From: Bremerella cremea
Lineage (GTDB): Bacteria; Planctomycetota; Planctomycetia; Pirellulales; Pirellulaceae
Direction: 5' to 3'
DNA: 64,000 nt
Assembly: GCF_003335505.1 (NCBI RefSeq)
Contig: NZ_QPEX01000010.1
Coordinates: 744,001-808,000, forward strand
Below are positions 27,035-38,151 of the stretch, one piece after another. The notes under the pieces are model-generated. The model did no database searches. It saw only the letters and a program-made list of their open reading frames with translations, and was not told the DNA's origin. Position numbers and translations under genes: made by a program. Each line of letters starts with the position of its first letter. The first letter of the stretch is position 1.

Positions 27035-27727
27035 ATGCAAACGCGCTTGCGTGACAACCTGGCACAAGTTCGACAAACGCTGGCAGAAGCCGCTGCGGCA
27101 TCTGGCCGTACGGCGGACGCCGTGCGCTTGATCGGGGTGACGAAATATGTCGACCTCGAAACCACCCAGGCGTTGTTAGAACTCGGCTGTCACGATCTAG
27201 GGGAAAGCCGCCCTCAGCAGTTATGGACGAAAGCCGAGGCCCTGGCCAGTTTCTCGCCCCGCTGGCACATGATCGGCCATTTGCAGCGCAACAAAACCAA
27301 GCGAACCATCCCGCTTCTTTCGCTGCTGCATTCCGGCGACAGCTTACGTCTACTGCAAGCCGCCAACGACGATTGGACAGGCGACGGTCGACTGCAGGCT
27401 TTGATTGAAGTGAACATCTCAGGCGACTCCGCCAAACATGGCTTTTCCCCAGACGAGATCGAACCGGCCCTGCGACAAATTGCCGCGTTGAATCGCCTGC
27501 AAATCGTTGGCTTAATGGGCATGGCCTCCCTCGATGGAGGGCGAGACCAAGCCCAAAAGGACTTTGCCGCACTCCGGCAACTGCGGGACAAGCTCCGCGA
27601 TAATTGCCCAGACGAAATCTCGCTAGACGAACTTTCGATGGGCATGAGCCACGATTTCGATCTGGCTATTCGCGAAGGGGCTACGATGGTTCGTGTTGGT
27701 TCCACGTTGTTTGAGGGGCTCCGGTGA
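27035..27727 (+). CDS. yggS: YggS-type PLP homeostasis protein
   Basis: 230 residues, the usual length. Binds pyridoxal phosphate without known enzymatic action and balances cellular PLP and amino-acid pools. The PLP lysine is Lys37 in LIGVTKYVD. Other landmarks are GESRPQQL, WHMIGHLQRNKTK, and the C-terminal MSHDFDLAIREGATMVRVG. The start at 27035 is chosen since the family begins here; the earlier frame overlaps the upstream gene. The stop overlaps the start of the YggU gene (GTGA). Confidence 0.95.
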   Translation: MQTRLRDNLAQVRQTLAEAAAASGRTADAVRLIGVTKYVDLETTQALLELGCHDLGESRPQQLWTKAEALASFSPRWHMIGHLQRNKTKRTIPLLSLLHSGDSLRLLQAANDDWTGDGRLQALIEVNISGDSAKHGFSPDEIEPALRQIAALNRLQIVGLMGMASLDGGRDQAQKDFAALRQLRDKLRDNCPDEISLDELSMGMSHDFDLAIREGATMVRVGSTLFEGLR

Positions 27728-28032
27728 ACGTCAACGTTCAACCCCACCCGTTAGGTTGCGTCTTAGAAATCAAGGCGCAGCCGGGTGCCCGCAAGACAGA
27801 ACTGCGTGGTTTGCAAGCAGGGTCCCTCAAAGTTTGTGTTACCGAAGTCGCCGAAAAAGGGAAGGCCAACAAGGCGATTGTTAATTTTTTGCGAAAAACC
27901 TGGAAACTTCGCGGTTCCCAGCTTGAGATTCTTTCTGGCGAGACGAGTTCCCAAAAGAAACTGTTAATCCGAAACGTTTCACCGGAAGCCTTAGTAGAAC
28001 TATTGATCGCAAGTGGCGTGACCGAGTCGTAA
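27724..28032 (+). CDS. YggU/DUF167 family protein
   Basis: 102 residues. Small DUF167 domain with typical QPGARKTEL and AEKGKANKAIVNFL segments and a terminal LLIRN strand. Function unknown, often beside yggS as here. GTG start overlapping the yggS stop by 4 bases, so translationally coupled. Confidence 0.9.
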   Translation: MNVNVQPHPLGCVLEIKAQPGARKTELRGLQAGSLKVCVTEVAEKGKANKAIVNFLRKTWKLRGSQLEILSGETSSQKKLLIRNVSPEALVELLIASGVTES

Positions 28033-28184
28033 GTTGGACGTTGTGTCCATTTTACCTTGCCAGCAGCAACTCCCTGAAATACGATCGACCTAGCATACTT
28101 ATCGAATACCTTTCTGGTGGTACGTTTTCTAAATCGTGAAGTCACCGAAAGATAATCCTTTTCATTTCAACGTGCGGGAATTTC

Positions 28185-29537
28185 ATGAAACGACGGATTG
28201 GAAAATTCGTTGGTCTGATCATCGTTACGATCTTCGCCTTGGCGGTGATGTACGTCAGTGGTGGGCGCAATCAATTTTTTGGCGCCCCCGAGCCCGTATC
28301 GAACGAGACCAAACCCCTTACGCCTAGTAGCAATTCGTTGGCCCCGGTAACGCTGATGCAGTTACACCGGCAGCCACTAGAGATCCTCGATAGCTACGCC
28401 GGAACGATCCAACCACTGGAAAGTTTCTCGCTGGCGTTTCAACTAGCAGGCCGTGTCGAATCGCTCGGTAAGACGGCGGAAGGCAAGACCCTCGACGTCG
28501 GCGACCGGGTAACCGCCGGGCAAGTCTTGGCCCAGCTCGATACGCGGATCCTGCGTTCGCGTCGTGACGAAGCGAACGCCAACCTGGAAAACGCCCAAAC
28601 CGAGTACCAACGGCTGGCCAACTTGCAGCAGCGCAGTCCCGGGGTCGTATCGGAAACCTCGTTCCAGCAAGCTACCCAGCAATTGGCAGTTTCCAAGGCG
28701 ATGCAGGATATCTCGGAAAAGAACCTCGAAGATGCCCTCCTAATCGCTCCGGAAGATGGCGTCATTTCCAAACGGTTGGTCAACGCGGGCGAATCGATCA
28801 ACATGCACCAGGCGGTCTTCGAGATTGTTCAGGTCGATAAGGTCTTGTTAACGGTAGGGGTGCCTGAATCTCGCATCATTGCCATGCAGCGGCAGTTCAA
28901 TCAAAAGCGTCGTAAGTCAGAACCACCTCCTCAGCCAGGCTTCCCCAATCCTGTTTCCGACTTCAAGGTGTACGTGCGACGTTTCGATACATCTTCGAAC
29001 CTGGAAGGGAGCACCGTGCTGGCGGGAACCGTCTATCGCATGGCGGAAACGGCCAGCGATGGCAACGGCTTGTTCGAGGTCGAAGTGCTGCTGGATAATC
29101 CCAATCGCTTGCTCAAGCCCGGCTTGGTCGCCAAAGCCGATTTCGTCATTCGTGAGTTGGATGGCTATCAGATCCCCGTCGAGAGCGTCGTTTTCAACGA
29201 TCGTACGGCAAACCTATTCTTTGCGGTCGTTTCCCCTGAAAACCCCACCACGAAGATCGACCTGGCCGGCATGGAACTGGCCGAGATGCCTAACCTGATC
29301 GCTCAGCAAATCGAGATTCCCTCGTACATCGAGCAAGGCCGCAATTTTATCCTCCCTTCGATTCCCGGCGGCCACGAACTGTTGGTCGTGCAAGGGCAGC
29401 ATCGTCTGGTTGAAGGGCGGCCTTTAGAGGTAATGGGGGCGATTCAATCAAACACGACTCCCCTCTTTTCTCCCACAAGTGGCAGAGTCCCGATGACTGA
29501 AGTATCGCGTCTCGAAACCGAGAACTCCGGAAAGTAA
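28185..29537 (+). CDS. RND efflux periplasmic adaptor (membrane fusion protein)
   Basis: 450 residues. N-terminal membrane/signal anchor (about 6-24), biotinyl-lipoyl half-motif (AGRVESLGKT, LDVGDRVTAGQVLAQLDT near 100-120), a coiled-coil hairpin (about 122-185), the second lipoyl half (LIAPEDGVISKRLVNAGE), then beta-barrel and membrane-proximal parts. It connects an inner-membrane pump to an outer-membrane channel. The pump gene follows at 17 bp. A channel protein is not in the window. Confidence 0.9.
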   Translation: MKRRIGKFVGLIIVTIFALAVMYVSGGRNQFFGAPEPVSNETKPLTPSSNSLAPVTLMQLHRQPLEILDSYAGTIQPLESFSLAFQLAGRVESLGKTAEGKTLDVGDRVTAGQVLAQLDTRILRSRRDEANANLENAQTEYQRLANLQQRSPGVVSETSFQQATQQLAVSKAMQDISEKNLEDALLIAPEDGVISKRLVNAGESINMHQAVFEIVQVDKVLLTVGVPESRIIAMQRQFNQKRRKSEPPPQPGFPNPVSDFKVYVRRFDTSSNLEGSTVLAGTVYRMAETASDGNGLFEVEVLLDNPNRLLKPGLVAKADFVIRELDGYQIPVESVVFNDRTANLFFAVVSPENPTTKIDLAGMELAEMPNLIAQQIEIPSYIEQGRNFILPSIPGGHELLVVQGQHRLVEGRPLEVMGAIQSNTTPLFSPTSGRVPMTEVSRLETENSGK

Positions 29538-29554
29538 GCAAGGAGCGACTTCCT

Positions 29555-32500
29555 ATGAAGATCAGTGCCGGAGCTATCGACCAGCCTCGCTTCGTGATTG
29601 TTTGCACGGCGATCGTGCTGGCAGCCGTCGTGATGGTGGCCTTGAATATCCCTGTGCAGCGGACCCCTGCGATTTCGAAAGCAGTGGTCTTGGTGGCTGT
29701 CCCCTACCCTGGCGCACAGCCGGTAGAGGTCGAGGAACAGATCACCAGCAAGATCGAAGACGCCCTGCAAAAGCTCAAGAACGTCGACTTCATCGCTTCT
29801 ACCAGCACGCGTGGGTCGAGCGTTACTCAAATCATCTTTCTCGACGGTGTCGATCCCGATCAGGCTCGCGGCGAAGTCAAAGACTTGGTGGACGAAATCC
29901 GGCGCGAGCTTCCTGTTGCCCGCGAAGTGCAACCCTCGGTCACTGATATCGACTTCGAGAACACACCCCTGATGCTGGTCAACATGACCGCTCCGGCAGG
30001 ATTCGACGAGGCCGCTCTGAAAACGCTGGCCGAAGAAGTGCAGGAAGAACTCGAAACGATCCCAGGCATTGCCAACACCCAGCTTTTTGGCGGACGGGAA
30101 CGCGAAATCCATGTAAACGTGAACGTCGACTTGGCAGCCGAGTACGGTTTGACGCTGGGCGATTTTCGCCAGGCGCTGGCCAACTTCCATGCCGAAATGC
30201 CTGCGGGGGAACTCGATACCGGGACATTCGACTTTCGCGTTCGCAACGAAACCCAATTTCGCGGTGTCGATGATATTCGAGATGCGATCATCAGCAACGA
30301 GGGTGGCAAACTCATCAAGATCGGCGACGTCGCCCAGGTAGAAGACACCTACCGACGTTTACGAAACGTGGCGCTTTTAAATAGTGAATCGTGCGCCACG
30401 ATCATCGTGAACAAAGAAGCCGACATCAACACGTTGGCTGCGGCAATCACGGTGAAGGAGAAAGTCGAAGAACTGCGACCGCAGTACCCGAATATCAAGT
30501 TCTCGATCACCCGTGACACGTCTGCCGAAATCTCGATTATGTTCCGCGTGCTGGGCTCTAGCTTTATCTTCGGCGCGATGCTGGTGCTGGTAATTCTGGC
30601 CTGGACGATGGGTCTGCGAATTTCTTTTTTGGTGCTGACCGCAATTCCGCTCAGTTCTGCGGTGGGTTTGATCGCGCTGTATGCCCTGGGGATTCCCGTC
30701 TCGAACATGGTCATCTTTGCTTTCATCCTGGTGCTGGGAATGGTGGTGGACGGGGCCATTATCGTGGCAGAGAACATCCACCGGCATATCGAGCGCGGCG
30801 AAGATCCGGTCGACGCCGCTAAAATCGGTATTGAAGAAGTTGGCACGCCGGTCATCATGGCCGACCTTACCACGATTGCTGCGTTTCTGCCGATGTTGCT
30901 GGTGCCTGGCATCATGGGAGACTTCATGCGTGTGATGCCGGAAGTGGTCAGCGTCTCGCTCTTCGGTAGTATCCTTGTCGATCACTTCTTCATTCCAGTG
31001 GTCGCGGCCCGTTGGTATAGTCGGCGCAAGCCAAGCGAAGTCGTCGCCGACGAGTCGGTGCATGCTGCCATTCCCCGGACGCACGACGACGCAGAGATCC
31101 GCATTCGGCCTAATCTGGGCTTCTTCACCAAAATGTATATCTACGCATTGCGTTGGAGCCTGCAAACGCGGTGGGCGATTGTTGCTTGCACGATCCTGGC
31201 GTTGGTGTGGGCCGGTTTCATGATGGTGCATGTCGAGAAAGAATTTTTCCCGCCAAGCGACCGTGGGCAATTCGAGGTGAAGTACGAGCTTCCCTTGGGC
31301 AGCAGCATTCATCAAACGATTGCAGCCGCCGAAGCCCTGCAAGAACCGTTGCGGGAACTCGCCGCCCGTCCGAACAGCGAACTTGTGAACTTCGTTTCGG
31401 CCTTGGGTTCTTCAGAAGGTTTAGCCAGCCGCTTGGAAAACGACCCGGCCGTTGGTCCAGAGTTTGGCACGATCATGGTCGAACTCCTTTCGCCGCTCGA
31501 CCGGGAACGACACGAACGGATGATCTTATCCGAGCTACGGGAAAAGTTCGATCAAACGATCAAGCAGTTCCCAGGCATGACATACACCATTAAAGAAGTC
31601 GAAGAAGGTCCGCCTGGGGGCGCGAAGGTGGCTGTTCGTTTCACCGGAGACGACCTCGACCAGCTAGGGCACGTGGCCGATGCGACCACGGCGGCCTTGC
31701 ATCAAATTCCCCAGGCTGTCGATGTTCGCTCCGATTACCGCAATTTGAATCCCGAGATCGTCGTCGAACCGTTCCCGGAAATTGTCGGCATCTACGGCAT
31801 GACCGAAGCTCAAGTCGCCCAGGCAATTCAAACGGCAATCAACGGCGACACCACGATCGAGCTGAACCTAGGAGACGAAGACGTAACGCTGCGGTTGCAG
31901 GCATTGGACGAGTACCGGGCTTCCAAAGACCAGCTCGAAAGAATCATGCTCACCAGTCCCAATGGGAAGAAGGCCACGATTGGGCAGCTGGCCCATTTAG
32001 ATCGTGCCACGAGTTTGTTTGCCGTGAATCGTTACGACCGCAAACGAGCCGTCACCGCCAAATGCGATGTGGTCGACAATCCAGATACCGACCTCATCTT
32101 TGAAAAACTGCGTGAGGAAATCTTGCCATCGCTTGGCTTCCGAACGGTGAACGATCCTTCAATGAGCTTCATGGACATGGCCTTTGTCGGCACGGTAGGT
32201 ACGCCCTCGGAAGGGCTGCGGGCCGAGTTCACCGGCGAAAGCGAAGAAACCGCCAAGAACATGAATTACTTAACCGCCTCGATGCTGATTGCGGTGGTGC
32301 TGATCTTCGCGATTCTGGTCTATCAATTCGGCAGTTTTCGCCAGGCATGTATCGTGATGATCACGGTTCCGCTGAGCTTTGTGGGGGTGGTCGCCGGCAT
32401 GTTCCTCAGCGACTTCCCGTTCAGCCTGGCGACATTTATTGGCTTGGTGAGCTTAACCGGCATTGTCGTGAACGATGCGATCGTGGTGGTAGACTTTATA

Positions 32501-32818
32501 AACCAAGCGAGAAAACGTGGCCTCAAGGTTCAGGACGCCATCATCGAAGCCGGCATCAATCGCCTCCGTCCGGTGATGCTAACCACCGCGACGACCATTG
32601 GTGGCTTGTTGCCGTTGTATTTAAACCTGAGTGGCGGGGCAGAATTTTGGCAACCGCTGACCGGAGCCGTGATCTTCGGGCTCGGCTTCGCCACGATCCT
32701 GACCTTGCTCGTCATCCCCGTGGCCTACAGCCTGGCCTATTTCAACGCCGATTGGCAGCCAGGGACATTTGCCCGGTGGCGGCAAAAAGTATTTACTCGC
32801 CAAACGGCTGCCAGTTAA
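29555..32818 (+). CDS. RND family efflux pump (AcrB-like)
   Basis: 1087 residues, in the normal range. Inner-membrane proton-driven exporter with 12 predicted membrane helices and two large periplasmic loops. The membrane helix 4 motif reads GMVVDGAIIVAEN with Asp399; the second Asp of the AcrB pair is Gly. The helix 10 motif is GIVVNDAIVVVDF, without the AcrB-type Lys. So the proton relay differs from AcrB, although other RND branches do the same. Start ATG with AAGGAGCGAC upstream. The substrate is not deducible. The terminator-like palindrome at 32859 follows. Confidence 0.93.
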   Translation: MKISAGAIDQPRFVIVCTAIVLAAVVMVALNIPVQRTPAISKAVVLVAVPYPGAQPVEVEEQITSKIEDALQKLKNVDFIASTSTRGSSVTQIIFLDGVDPDQARGEVKDLVDEIRRELPVAREVQPSVTDIDFENTPLMLVNMTAPAGFDEAALKTLAEEVQEELETIPGIANTQLFGGREREIHVNVNVDLAAEYGLTLGDFRQALANFHAEMPAGELDTGTFDFRVRNETQFRGVDDIRDAIISNEGGKLIKIGDVAQVEDTYRRLRNVALLNSESCATIIVNKEADINTLAAAITVKEKVEELRPQYPNIKFSITRDTSAEISIMFRVLGSSFIFGAMLVLVILAWTMGLRISFLVLTAIPLSSAVGLIALYALGIPVSNMVIFAFILVLGMVVDGAIIVAENIHRHIERGEDPVDAAKIGIEEVGTPVIMADLTTIAAFLPMLLVPGIMGDFMRVMPEVVSVSLFGSILVDHFFIPVVAARWYSRRKPSEVVADESVHAAIPRTHDDAEIRIRPNLGFFTKMYIYALRWSLQTRWAIVACTILALVWAGFMMVHVEKEFFPPSDRGQFEVKYELPLGSSIHQTIAAAEALQEPLRELAARPNSELVNFVSALGSSEGLASRLENDPAVGPEFGTIMVELLSPLDRERHERMILSELREKFDQTIKQFPGMTYTIKEVEEGPPGGAKVAVRFTGDDLDQLGHVADATTAALHQIPQAVDVRSDYRNLNPEIVVEPFPEIVGIYGMTEAQVAQAIQTAINGDTTIELNLGDEDVTLRLQALDEYRASKDQLERIMLTSPNGKKATIGQLAHLDRATSLFAVNRYDRKRAVTAKCDVVDNPDTDLIFEKLREEILPSLGFRTVNDPSMSFMDMAFVGTVGTPSEGLRAEFTGESEETAKNMNYLTASMLIAVVLIFAILVYQFGSFRQACIVMITVPLSFVGVVAGMFLSDFPFSLATFIGLVSLTGIVVNDAIVVVDFINQARKRGLKVQDAIIEAGINRLRPVMLTTATTIGGLLPLYLNLSGGAEFWQPLTGAVIFGLGFATILTLLVIPVAYSLAYFNADWQPGTFARWRQKVFTRQTAAS

Positions 32819-32858
32819 AGATTTCTCAGCGAAGAAAGATCAGCGAGTAAGCATCAGC

Positions 32859-32891
32859 CTCTCGCCCCCCTTGGCAAGGTTGGGGCGAGAG
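32859..32891. terminator. bidirectional terminator/REP-like palindrome
   Basis: Perfect 10-bp arms CTCTCGCCCC / GGGGCGAGAG around a 13-base loop, between the convergent RND pump gene and the following minus-strand gene. No T-run. It shares the CTCGCCCC/GGGGCGAG core with the palindrome at 18911, so it may be a second member of the same dispersed family. Confidence 0.6.
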
Positions 32892-32904
32892 CGTTTGAAC
32901 TTGC

Positions 32905-33627
32905 CTACGGCGAGTCTTCGCCATCCGCATTCGGTTCGGCAGGTTTGCCGTCTAACGCAGCATCGACCGCCTTCTTTAATTCTGCGGCGAAGTCGATCTT
33001 ATACTCTTGATCTGGAATGCCTTTCGAGTCGGCCAGCTTCTGGCAAGCGGTAACAAATTCTCGTAGTTGCTCATCGGTTACCTTTTGGCGAAATTCGAGC
33101 TTGCCTTCCTTGTTCTTGTCGGCAATCCGACCGTCGATCAACTCTTCGAGCTCTTTCTCGTCAATTTTTTCCTCGAACATCCCGTGCGCGACTCGTTCCA
33201 ATTGTTTCGTCGCATTCGCCTTTTCTTCGTCAGAGAGTCCCGAAGGGTCGATATAGCTAACACGAGCAACCTCGACGGGAATAGCAGAGATGATCGGAGA
33301 CTTCAAAATGCTGTCCCCAACTTGCTTCAACTGCACGAAGGTGATCTTCCCTTCCCGATATCCATCGGCCAAACGCGTGACCTGCGCGTTCATTCCTTCT
33401 TTCTGGTCTTCCGGAAGATCGGTTTCGTTGATGATGCGTTTAATTTCAGGCTCCACCACGTTGGCAACCAGTTCGTTCCAGTTGGTGGTCGCATAAATGT
33501 AGTACCCAACCCCGCAAGCGATTCCCGCCAGGACCAGGCAAACGACCAAACAGCCGATGACGATGGTCGTGCAACCACCTCCGCCGGATCGGGTGTTATC
33601 TTCGACAGTAAATTGATCGTTCGACAT
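32905..33627 (-). CDS. membrane-anchored protein of unknown function
   Basis: 240 residues. A 15-residue Gly/Asp/Ser-rich N-terminus precedes one membrane helix (TIVIGCLVVCLVLAGIACGV); the rest is a helical, highly charged extracytoplasmic domain (many Glu/Lys). The start at 33627 (MSNDQ) is chosen because GGAG lies upstream. No family recognised. Helical repeats with KEGKLEFRQKVT and DEKELEELIDG suggest a soluble domain of coiled-coil type. Confidence 0.7.
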   Translation of the reverse strand: MSNDQFTVEDNTRSGGGGCTTIVIGCLVVCLVLAGIACGVGYYIYATTNWNELVANVVEPEIKRIINETDLPEDQKEGMNAQVTRLADGYREGKITFVQLKQVGDSILKSPIISAIPVEVARVSYIDPSGLSDEEKANATKQLERVAHGMFEEKIDEKELEELIDGRIADKNKEGKLEFRQKVTDEQLREFVTACQKLADSKGIPDQEYKIDFAAELKKAVDAALDGKPAEPNADGEDSP

Positions 33628-33723
33628 CACTGAGAATTACTCCTACACCGTGGGGAGGCGGCGTGACTGGAATCTTTCAAGCACACGGATTACTCCCCGG
33701 AATGGGGATGATTATCGCCGATT

Positions 33724-34671
33724 CTATTTTGCAGGCAATATTGGAAGTTCGTGATAAGTGGCAAAAGCTTGCTCGATTTTTTGAGATGAGGCGACGCCTG
33801 CGTGAATATAGAGCCCATAGCGCAGCAATAGCGATTCTCCCTTTTTCAGCTCAAGCGGCTTCTCGTACGACATGGTCGCTCCCATCCAGCCGTCATTGCG
33901 TACGTGAAATGCGCTTGGAAACGTTGGATTGTCACGATGATTAAACAGCGTGATTCCTTCGTTTGCCTGAGACGTGATTGGCCCGGAATAGTCGACCCAC
34001 CGAGCCCGTTTTCGAAAGACTTCTTTTTCATCGACCAGACCTTCGCTATTGCGGATGGTCCCCCCGCCATCATTCACTCCGATCGACTTGGCCATACGCA
34101 CACCTAGCGGGCCAAACGGTGTATCGCCAAACGTCACCGGTCCCGCTGGGGGCGTCAGTTGAATGTCGATCGCCAGCAACCACTCGTCCTGTGGCAGTGG
34201 GACAAACGACATCGTGCGTCGTTCTTCCAGCAGCGTTTTCTCGCTTTGGCTATCGATCCAGGTATTCACGACTTGAATCACCGCGCGATCATCGTGATCG
34301 ATCAATTGACCAATGCGGGTGTGCTTGATCTTGCCCGGCGATGGATCGGCCCAAAAGTCGACTCCGTTGACATCGTGATGAGTAACCCAGACCGAATTGT
34401 GATGACTATGCCCGTTGGGATCGTGCGGATGCCCCATGCGCGTCAAACTGCGTCCGGCAGGTCCTACGATGGGATACAGAAAAGGCCGTTCCAAATCGGG
34501 GGCATAATGATAACGCGAGATCTCTTGGCCATCGCGCGTGACCGAGATTTGATCGTGCGGCAGAGGCAAAACCTGCATCTGCGGAACCGGCTTAGCTTGC
34601 GGAAGAGGTTCTTCAGCAGCCGCCCAGGCAGACGAAACCAAGAGCAACAATAGCGAGAAACGGAACGGCAT
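33724..34671 (-). CDS. secreted DUF6807 (PmoA-like) family protein
   Basis: 315 residues with a signal peptide (MPFRFSLLLLLVSSAWA, cleavage near AAAEE). The pattern FLYPIVGPAGRSLTRMGHP, HHNSVWVTHHDVNGVDFW, then WVDYSGP and FHVRNDGWMG is that of a planctomycete secreted family annotated DUF6807/PmoA-like. His-rich stretches (HPHDPNGHSHHNSVW) may bind metal. Despite the name it is not a methane monooxygenase subunit. ATG at 34671 is chosen over 34746 because the signal peptide starts there. Confidence 0.7.
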   Translation of the reverse strand: MPFRFSLLLLLVSSAWAAAEEPLPQAKPVPQMQVLPLPHDQISVTRDGQEISRYHYAPDLERPFLYPIVGPAGRSLTRMGHPHDPNGHSHHNSVWVTHHDVNGVDFWADPSPGKIKHTRIGQLIDHDDRAVIQVVNTWIDSQSEKTLLEERRTMSFVPLPQDEWLLAIDIQLTPPAGPVTFGDTPFGPLGVRMAKSIGVNDGGGTIRNSEGLVDEKEVFRKRARWVDYSGPITSQANEGITLFNHRDNPTFPSAFHVRNDGWMGATMSYEKPLELKKGESLLLRYGLYIHAGVASSQKIEQAFATYHELPILPAK

Positions 34672-34810
34672 GAGAAGAGCAACTCCAAGTAGCGGCGGGA
34701 CATCGCGCGGAAGGTCCTTACAGCCTAAACGTTGGAGCCAGGGCACTCAAACAAAAACGGCCTCGCAATTTGCCAGACCGTTGGTATGTTCGCTTCGCTA
34801 AGGGGCGGAA

Positions 34811-35308
34811 CTAGTCTTCATCGAAGATGTATTCGATCTTCAGCACTTCCAGTTCGTAGGTCCCCTTGGGTGCAGGAATCTCAACGACATCCCCCACCTT
34901 TTTGCCGATCAACTTTTGAGCCATGGGGCTATCGACGAGGATTTTGTTATTCATGAAATCCTCTTCGCCAGAACCCACCAACGAATAGACTTCTTCCTCG
35001 TCCATATCAACGTCGCGGACGGTGATGGTGGCAAAAAAGCCAATCACGGACGTATCGACCGAGGATGGATCGATGATGTGGGCCTTGCTTAGCTTCGATT
35101 TAAGCAAGTTAATCTTGGCCTGAATCATTCCCTGAGTTTCGCGAGAGCCGTGGTATTCGGCATTCTCTTTTAAGTCCCCTTCAGCTCGGGCGTTGGCCAC
35201 TTTCTCGGTGATCGCTGGCATTTCAACGTCTTCGAGATGATGCAACTCGGCTCTAAGCTTCTCGTACCCTTTACGGGACATGGGCATTCTATCGGCCATG
35301 CTCGACAT
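34811..35308 (-). CDS. greA: transcription elongation factor GreA
   Basis: 165 residues. Rescues backtracked RNA polymerase by stimulating transcript cleavage through the secondary channel. The N-terminal coiled coil carries the acidic tip GDLKENAEYH with Asp45 and Glu48, the residues that coordinate catalytic Mg. The C-terminal domain ends in the normal VLKIEYIFDED. ATG at 35308 has GAGGGAG 8 bases upstream. An in-frame ATG at 35359 would add 17 residues, but it lies across a terminator hairpin, so it is unlikely to be the main start. Confidence 0.94.
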   Translation of the reverse strand: MSSMADRMPMSRKGYEKLRAELHHLEDVEMPAITEKVANARAEGDLKENAEYHGSRETQGMIQAKINLLKSKLSKAHIIDPSSVDTSVIGFFATITVRDVDMDEEEVYSLVGSGEEDFMNNKILVDSPMAQKLIGKKVGDVVEIPAPKGTYELEVLKIEYIFDED

Positions 35309-35327
35309 GTCAGAAACTCCCTCACTG

Positions 35328-35357
35328 AAAAAAAAAACGCGACCTGGGTCAGGCCGC
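35328..35357 (-). terminator. terminator-like hairpin in the greA leader
   Basis: On the minus strand GCGGCCTG-ACC-CAGGTCGC forms an 8-pair hairpin (one G-U) directly followed by G and ten T. It ends 19 bases before the greA ATG, with the ribosome site in between. There is hardly room for a promoter between it and the gene, so it is probably an attenuator; it could also end the upstream zinc-ribbon transcript. Confidence 0.7.
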
Positions 35358-35498
35358 ATGTAAGATCTTGTTTGTGTTGTTCTTTTTATTGTTATTGAAA
35401 TAGGAGCTGTTTGTAAAGCCAGCTTTGACCTACGACTAGCGCATCGCACTAATTAGGCATTGTCAGCCCTAAAAAACGGGCTAGACGCTTGCTTTTGC

Positions 35499-36206
35499 TT
35501 ATTCGGGGAAGTAAAGAAAAGCCCCGCACGTCGAACAAAAGACAGGCTTACCTAGCTTCAAATCGCTCACCGTCTGAATTCGCAGCTGCACATTGCACTG
35601 GGTGCAGTAACCGTTCATCACCGAGGACAGCGCTTCCTCCCCTTTGGTTTTCACCACGCGTTTGTAGTCCGCACGGATATCTGGAGGAATATCCTTTTCC
35701 ACACCTTCCAGCTGTTCCAGCACACGAGCGATCTCCGATTCTAACTGGGCCCGCTGCTGTTCGACCTCGGCTTCCACTTTGGCACAATCGGACTTGGTTG
35801 TCTCGACGGCTCGCTTGGCTTCAACCTCTTTCGCTTCCAGCTGATCGATCTTTTCCAAAGCTTCCAGAATCTCGTCCGACATCACGCTGTTTGCCATCTG
35901 AGCCGCTGCGATCTGTTCTTTGAAAATCTGAAATTCTTCGTTGGTCTTGGCCGCGTTGAGCTTGCCTTCGGTAACAGCAACCTTGTTTTCGCTTTCCCGC
36001 AATTGCAGCTGTTTACGGTCGGCGGTCATTTTGGTCGCTTTGATCGCCTCTTTGGTCGTAGCCACCACTTCCTCGGCCGCCGTTACACGATTGCGTGCCG
36101 CGTTTACCCGAAGCGGGCAGCGGGTCAAACGACTTCGCAAGTCGCTGAGCTGACGGTGGATCCGGTGAAGTTCCTGGAGCACCTCGCTGTAGGGTCGGTT
36201 GGACAT
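35499..36206 (-). CDS. coiled-coil protein with C-terminal zinc ribbon
   Basis: 235 residues. About 170 residues of antiparallel coiled coil are followed by a CxxC...CxxC zinc ribbon (YCTQCNVQL and FCSTCGAFL). This is the zf-RING_7/CT398-like family found in many bacteria; its function is unsettled (links to tRNA or nucleic acid have been proposed). It lies between rpoD and greA. No signal or membrane segment. Confidence 0.85.
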   Translation of the reverse strand: MSNRPYSEVLQELHRIHRQLSDLRSRLTRCPLRVNAARNRVTAAEEVVATTKEAIKATKMTADRKQLQLRESENKVAVTEGKLNAAKTNEEFQIFKEQIAAAQMANSVMSDEILEALEKIDQLEAKEVEAKRAVETTKSDCAKVEAEVEQQRAQLESEIARVLEQLEGVEKDIPPDIRADYKRVVKTKGEEALSSVMNGYCTQCNVQLRIQTVSDLKLGKPVFCSTCGAFLYFPE

Positions 36207-36310
36207 ATTCCATCCATCAGGGGGATATTGCGTTTCGATTCTCTGGATAATGTACCAGTCCCCTTGGTTCTAGCACACGCCACCCATTTATTTTACCCGT
36301 TAGGCAACAC

Positions 36311-36345
36311 AAAAAAGCATGGGCATTACGATAATGCCCATGCTT
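36311..36345 (-). terminator. rpoD terminator
   Basis: A 13-bp perfect stem (AAGCATGGGCATT and its complement) with a 5-base loop is followed on the minus strand by six T. It lies 33 bp after the rpoD stop. Confidence 0.85.
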
Positions 36346-36377
36346 TGGGGGTTTGCTAAAGTTGTCGTTACTGCTGC

Positions 36378-38051
<1,674 letters not shown>

Positions 38052-38151
38052 AGTGAAGACCTCCTTGCCTTCCCATAAAATTCCTTGGTCATTTACGCAC
38101 CGAAATTGAAATGCGGGTCAATTCAATCCGTGCGACGTCAAGCGGTATCCT

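Noticed and set aside
30377..31342. 321-residue minus-strand open frame inside the RND pump
   Set aside because: His/Arg/Gln-rich antisense shadow without start site.
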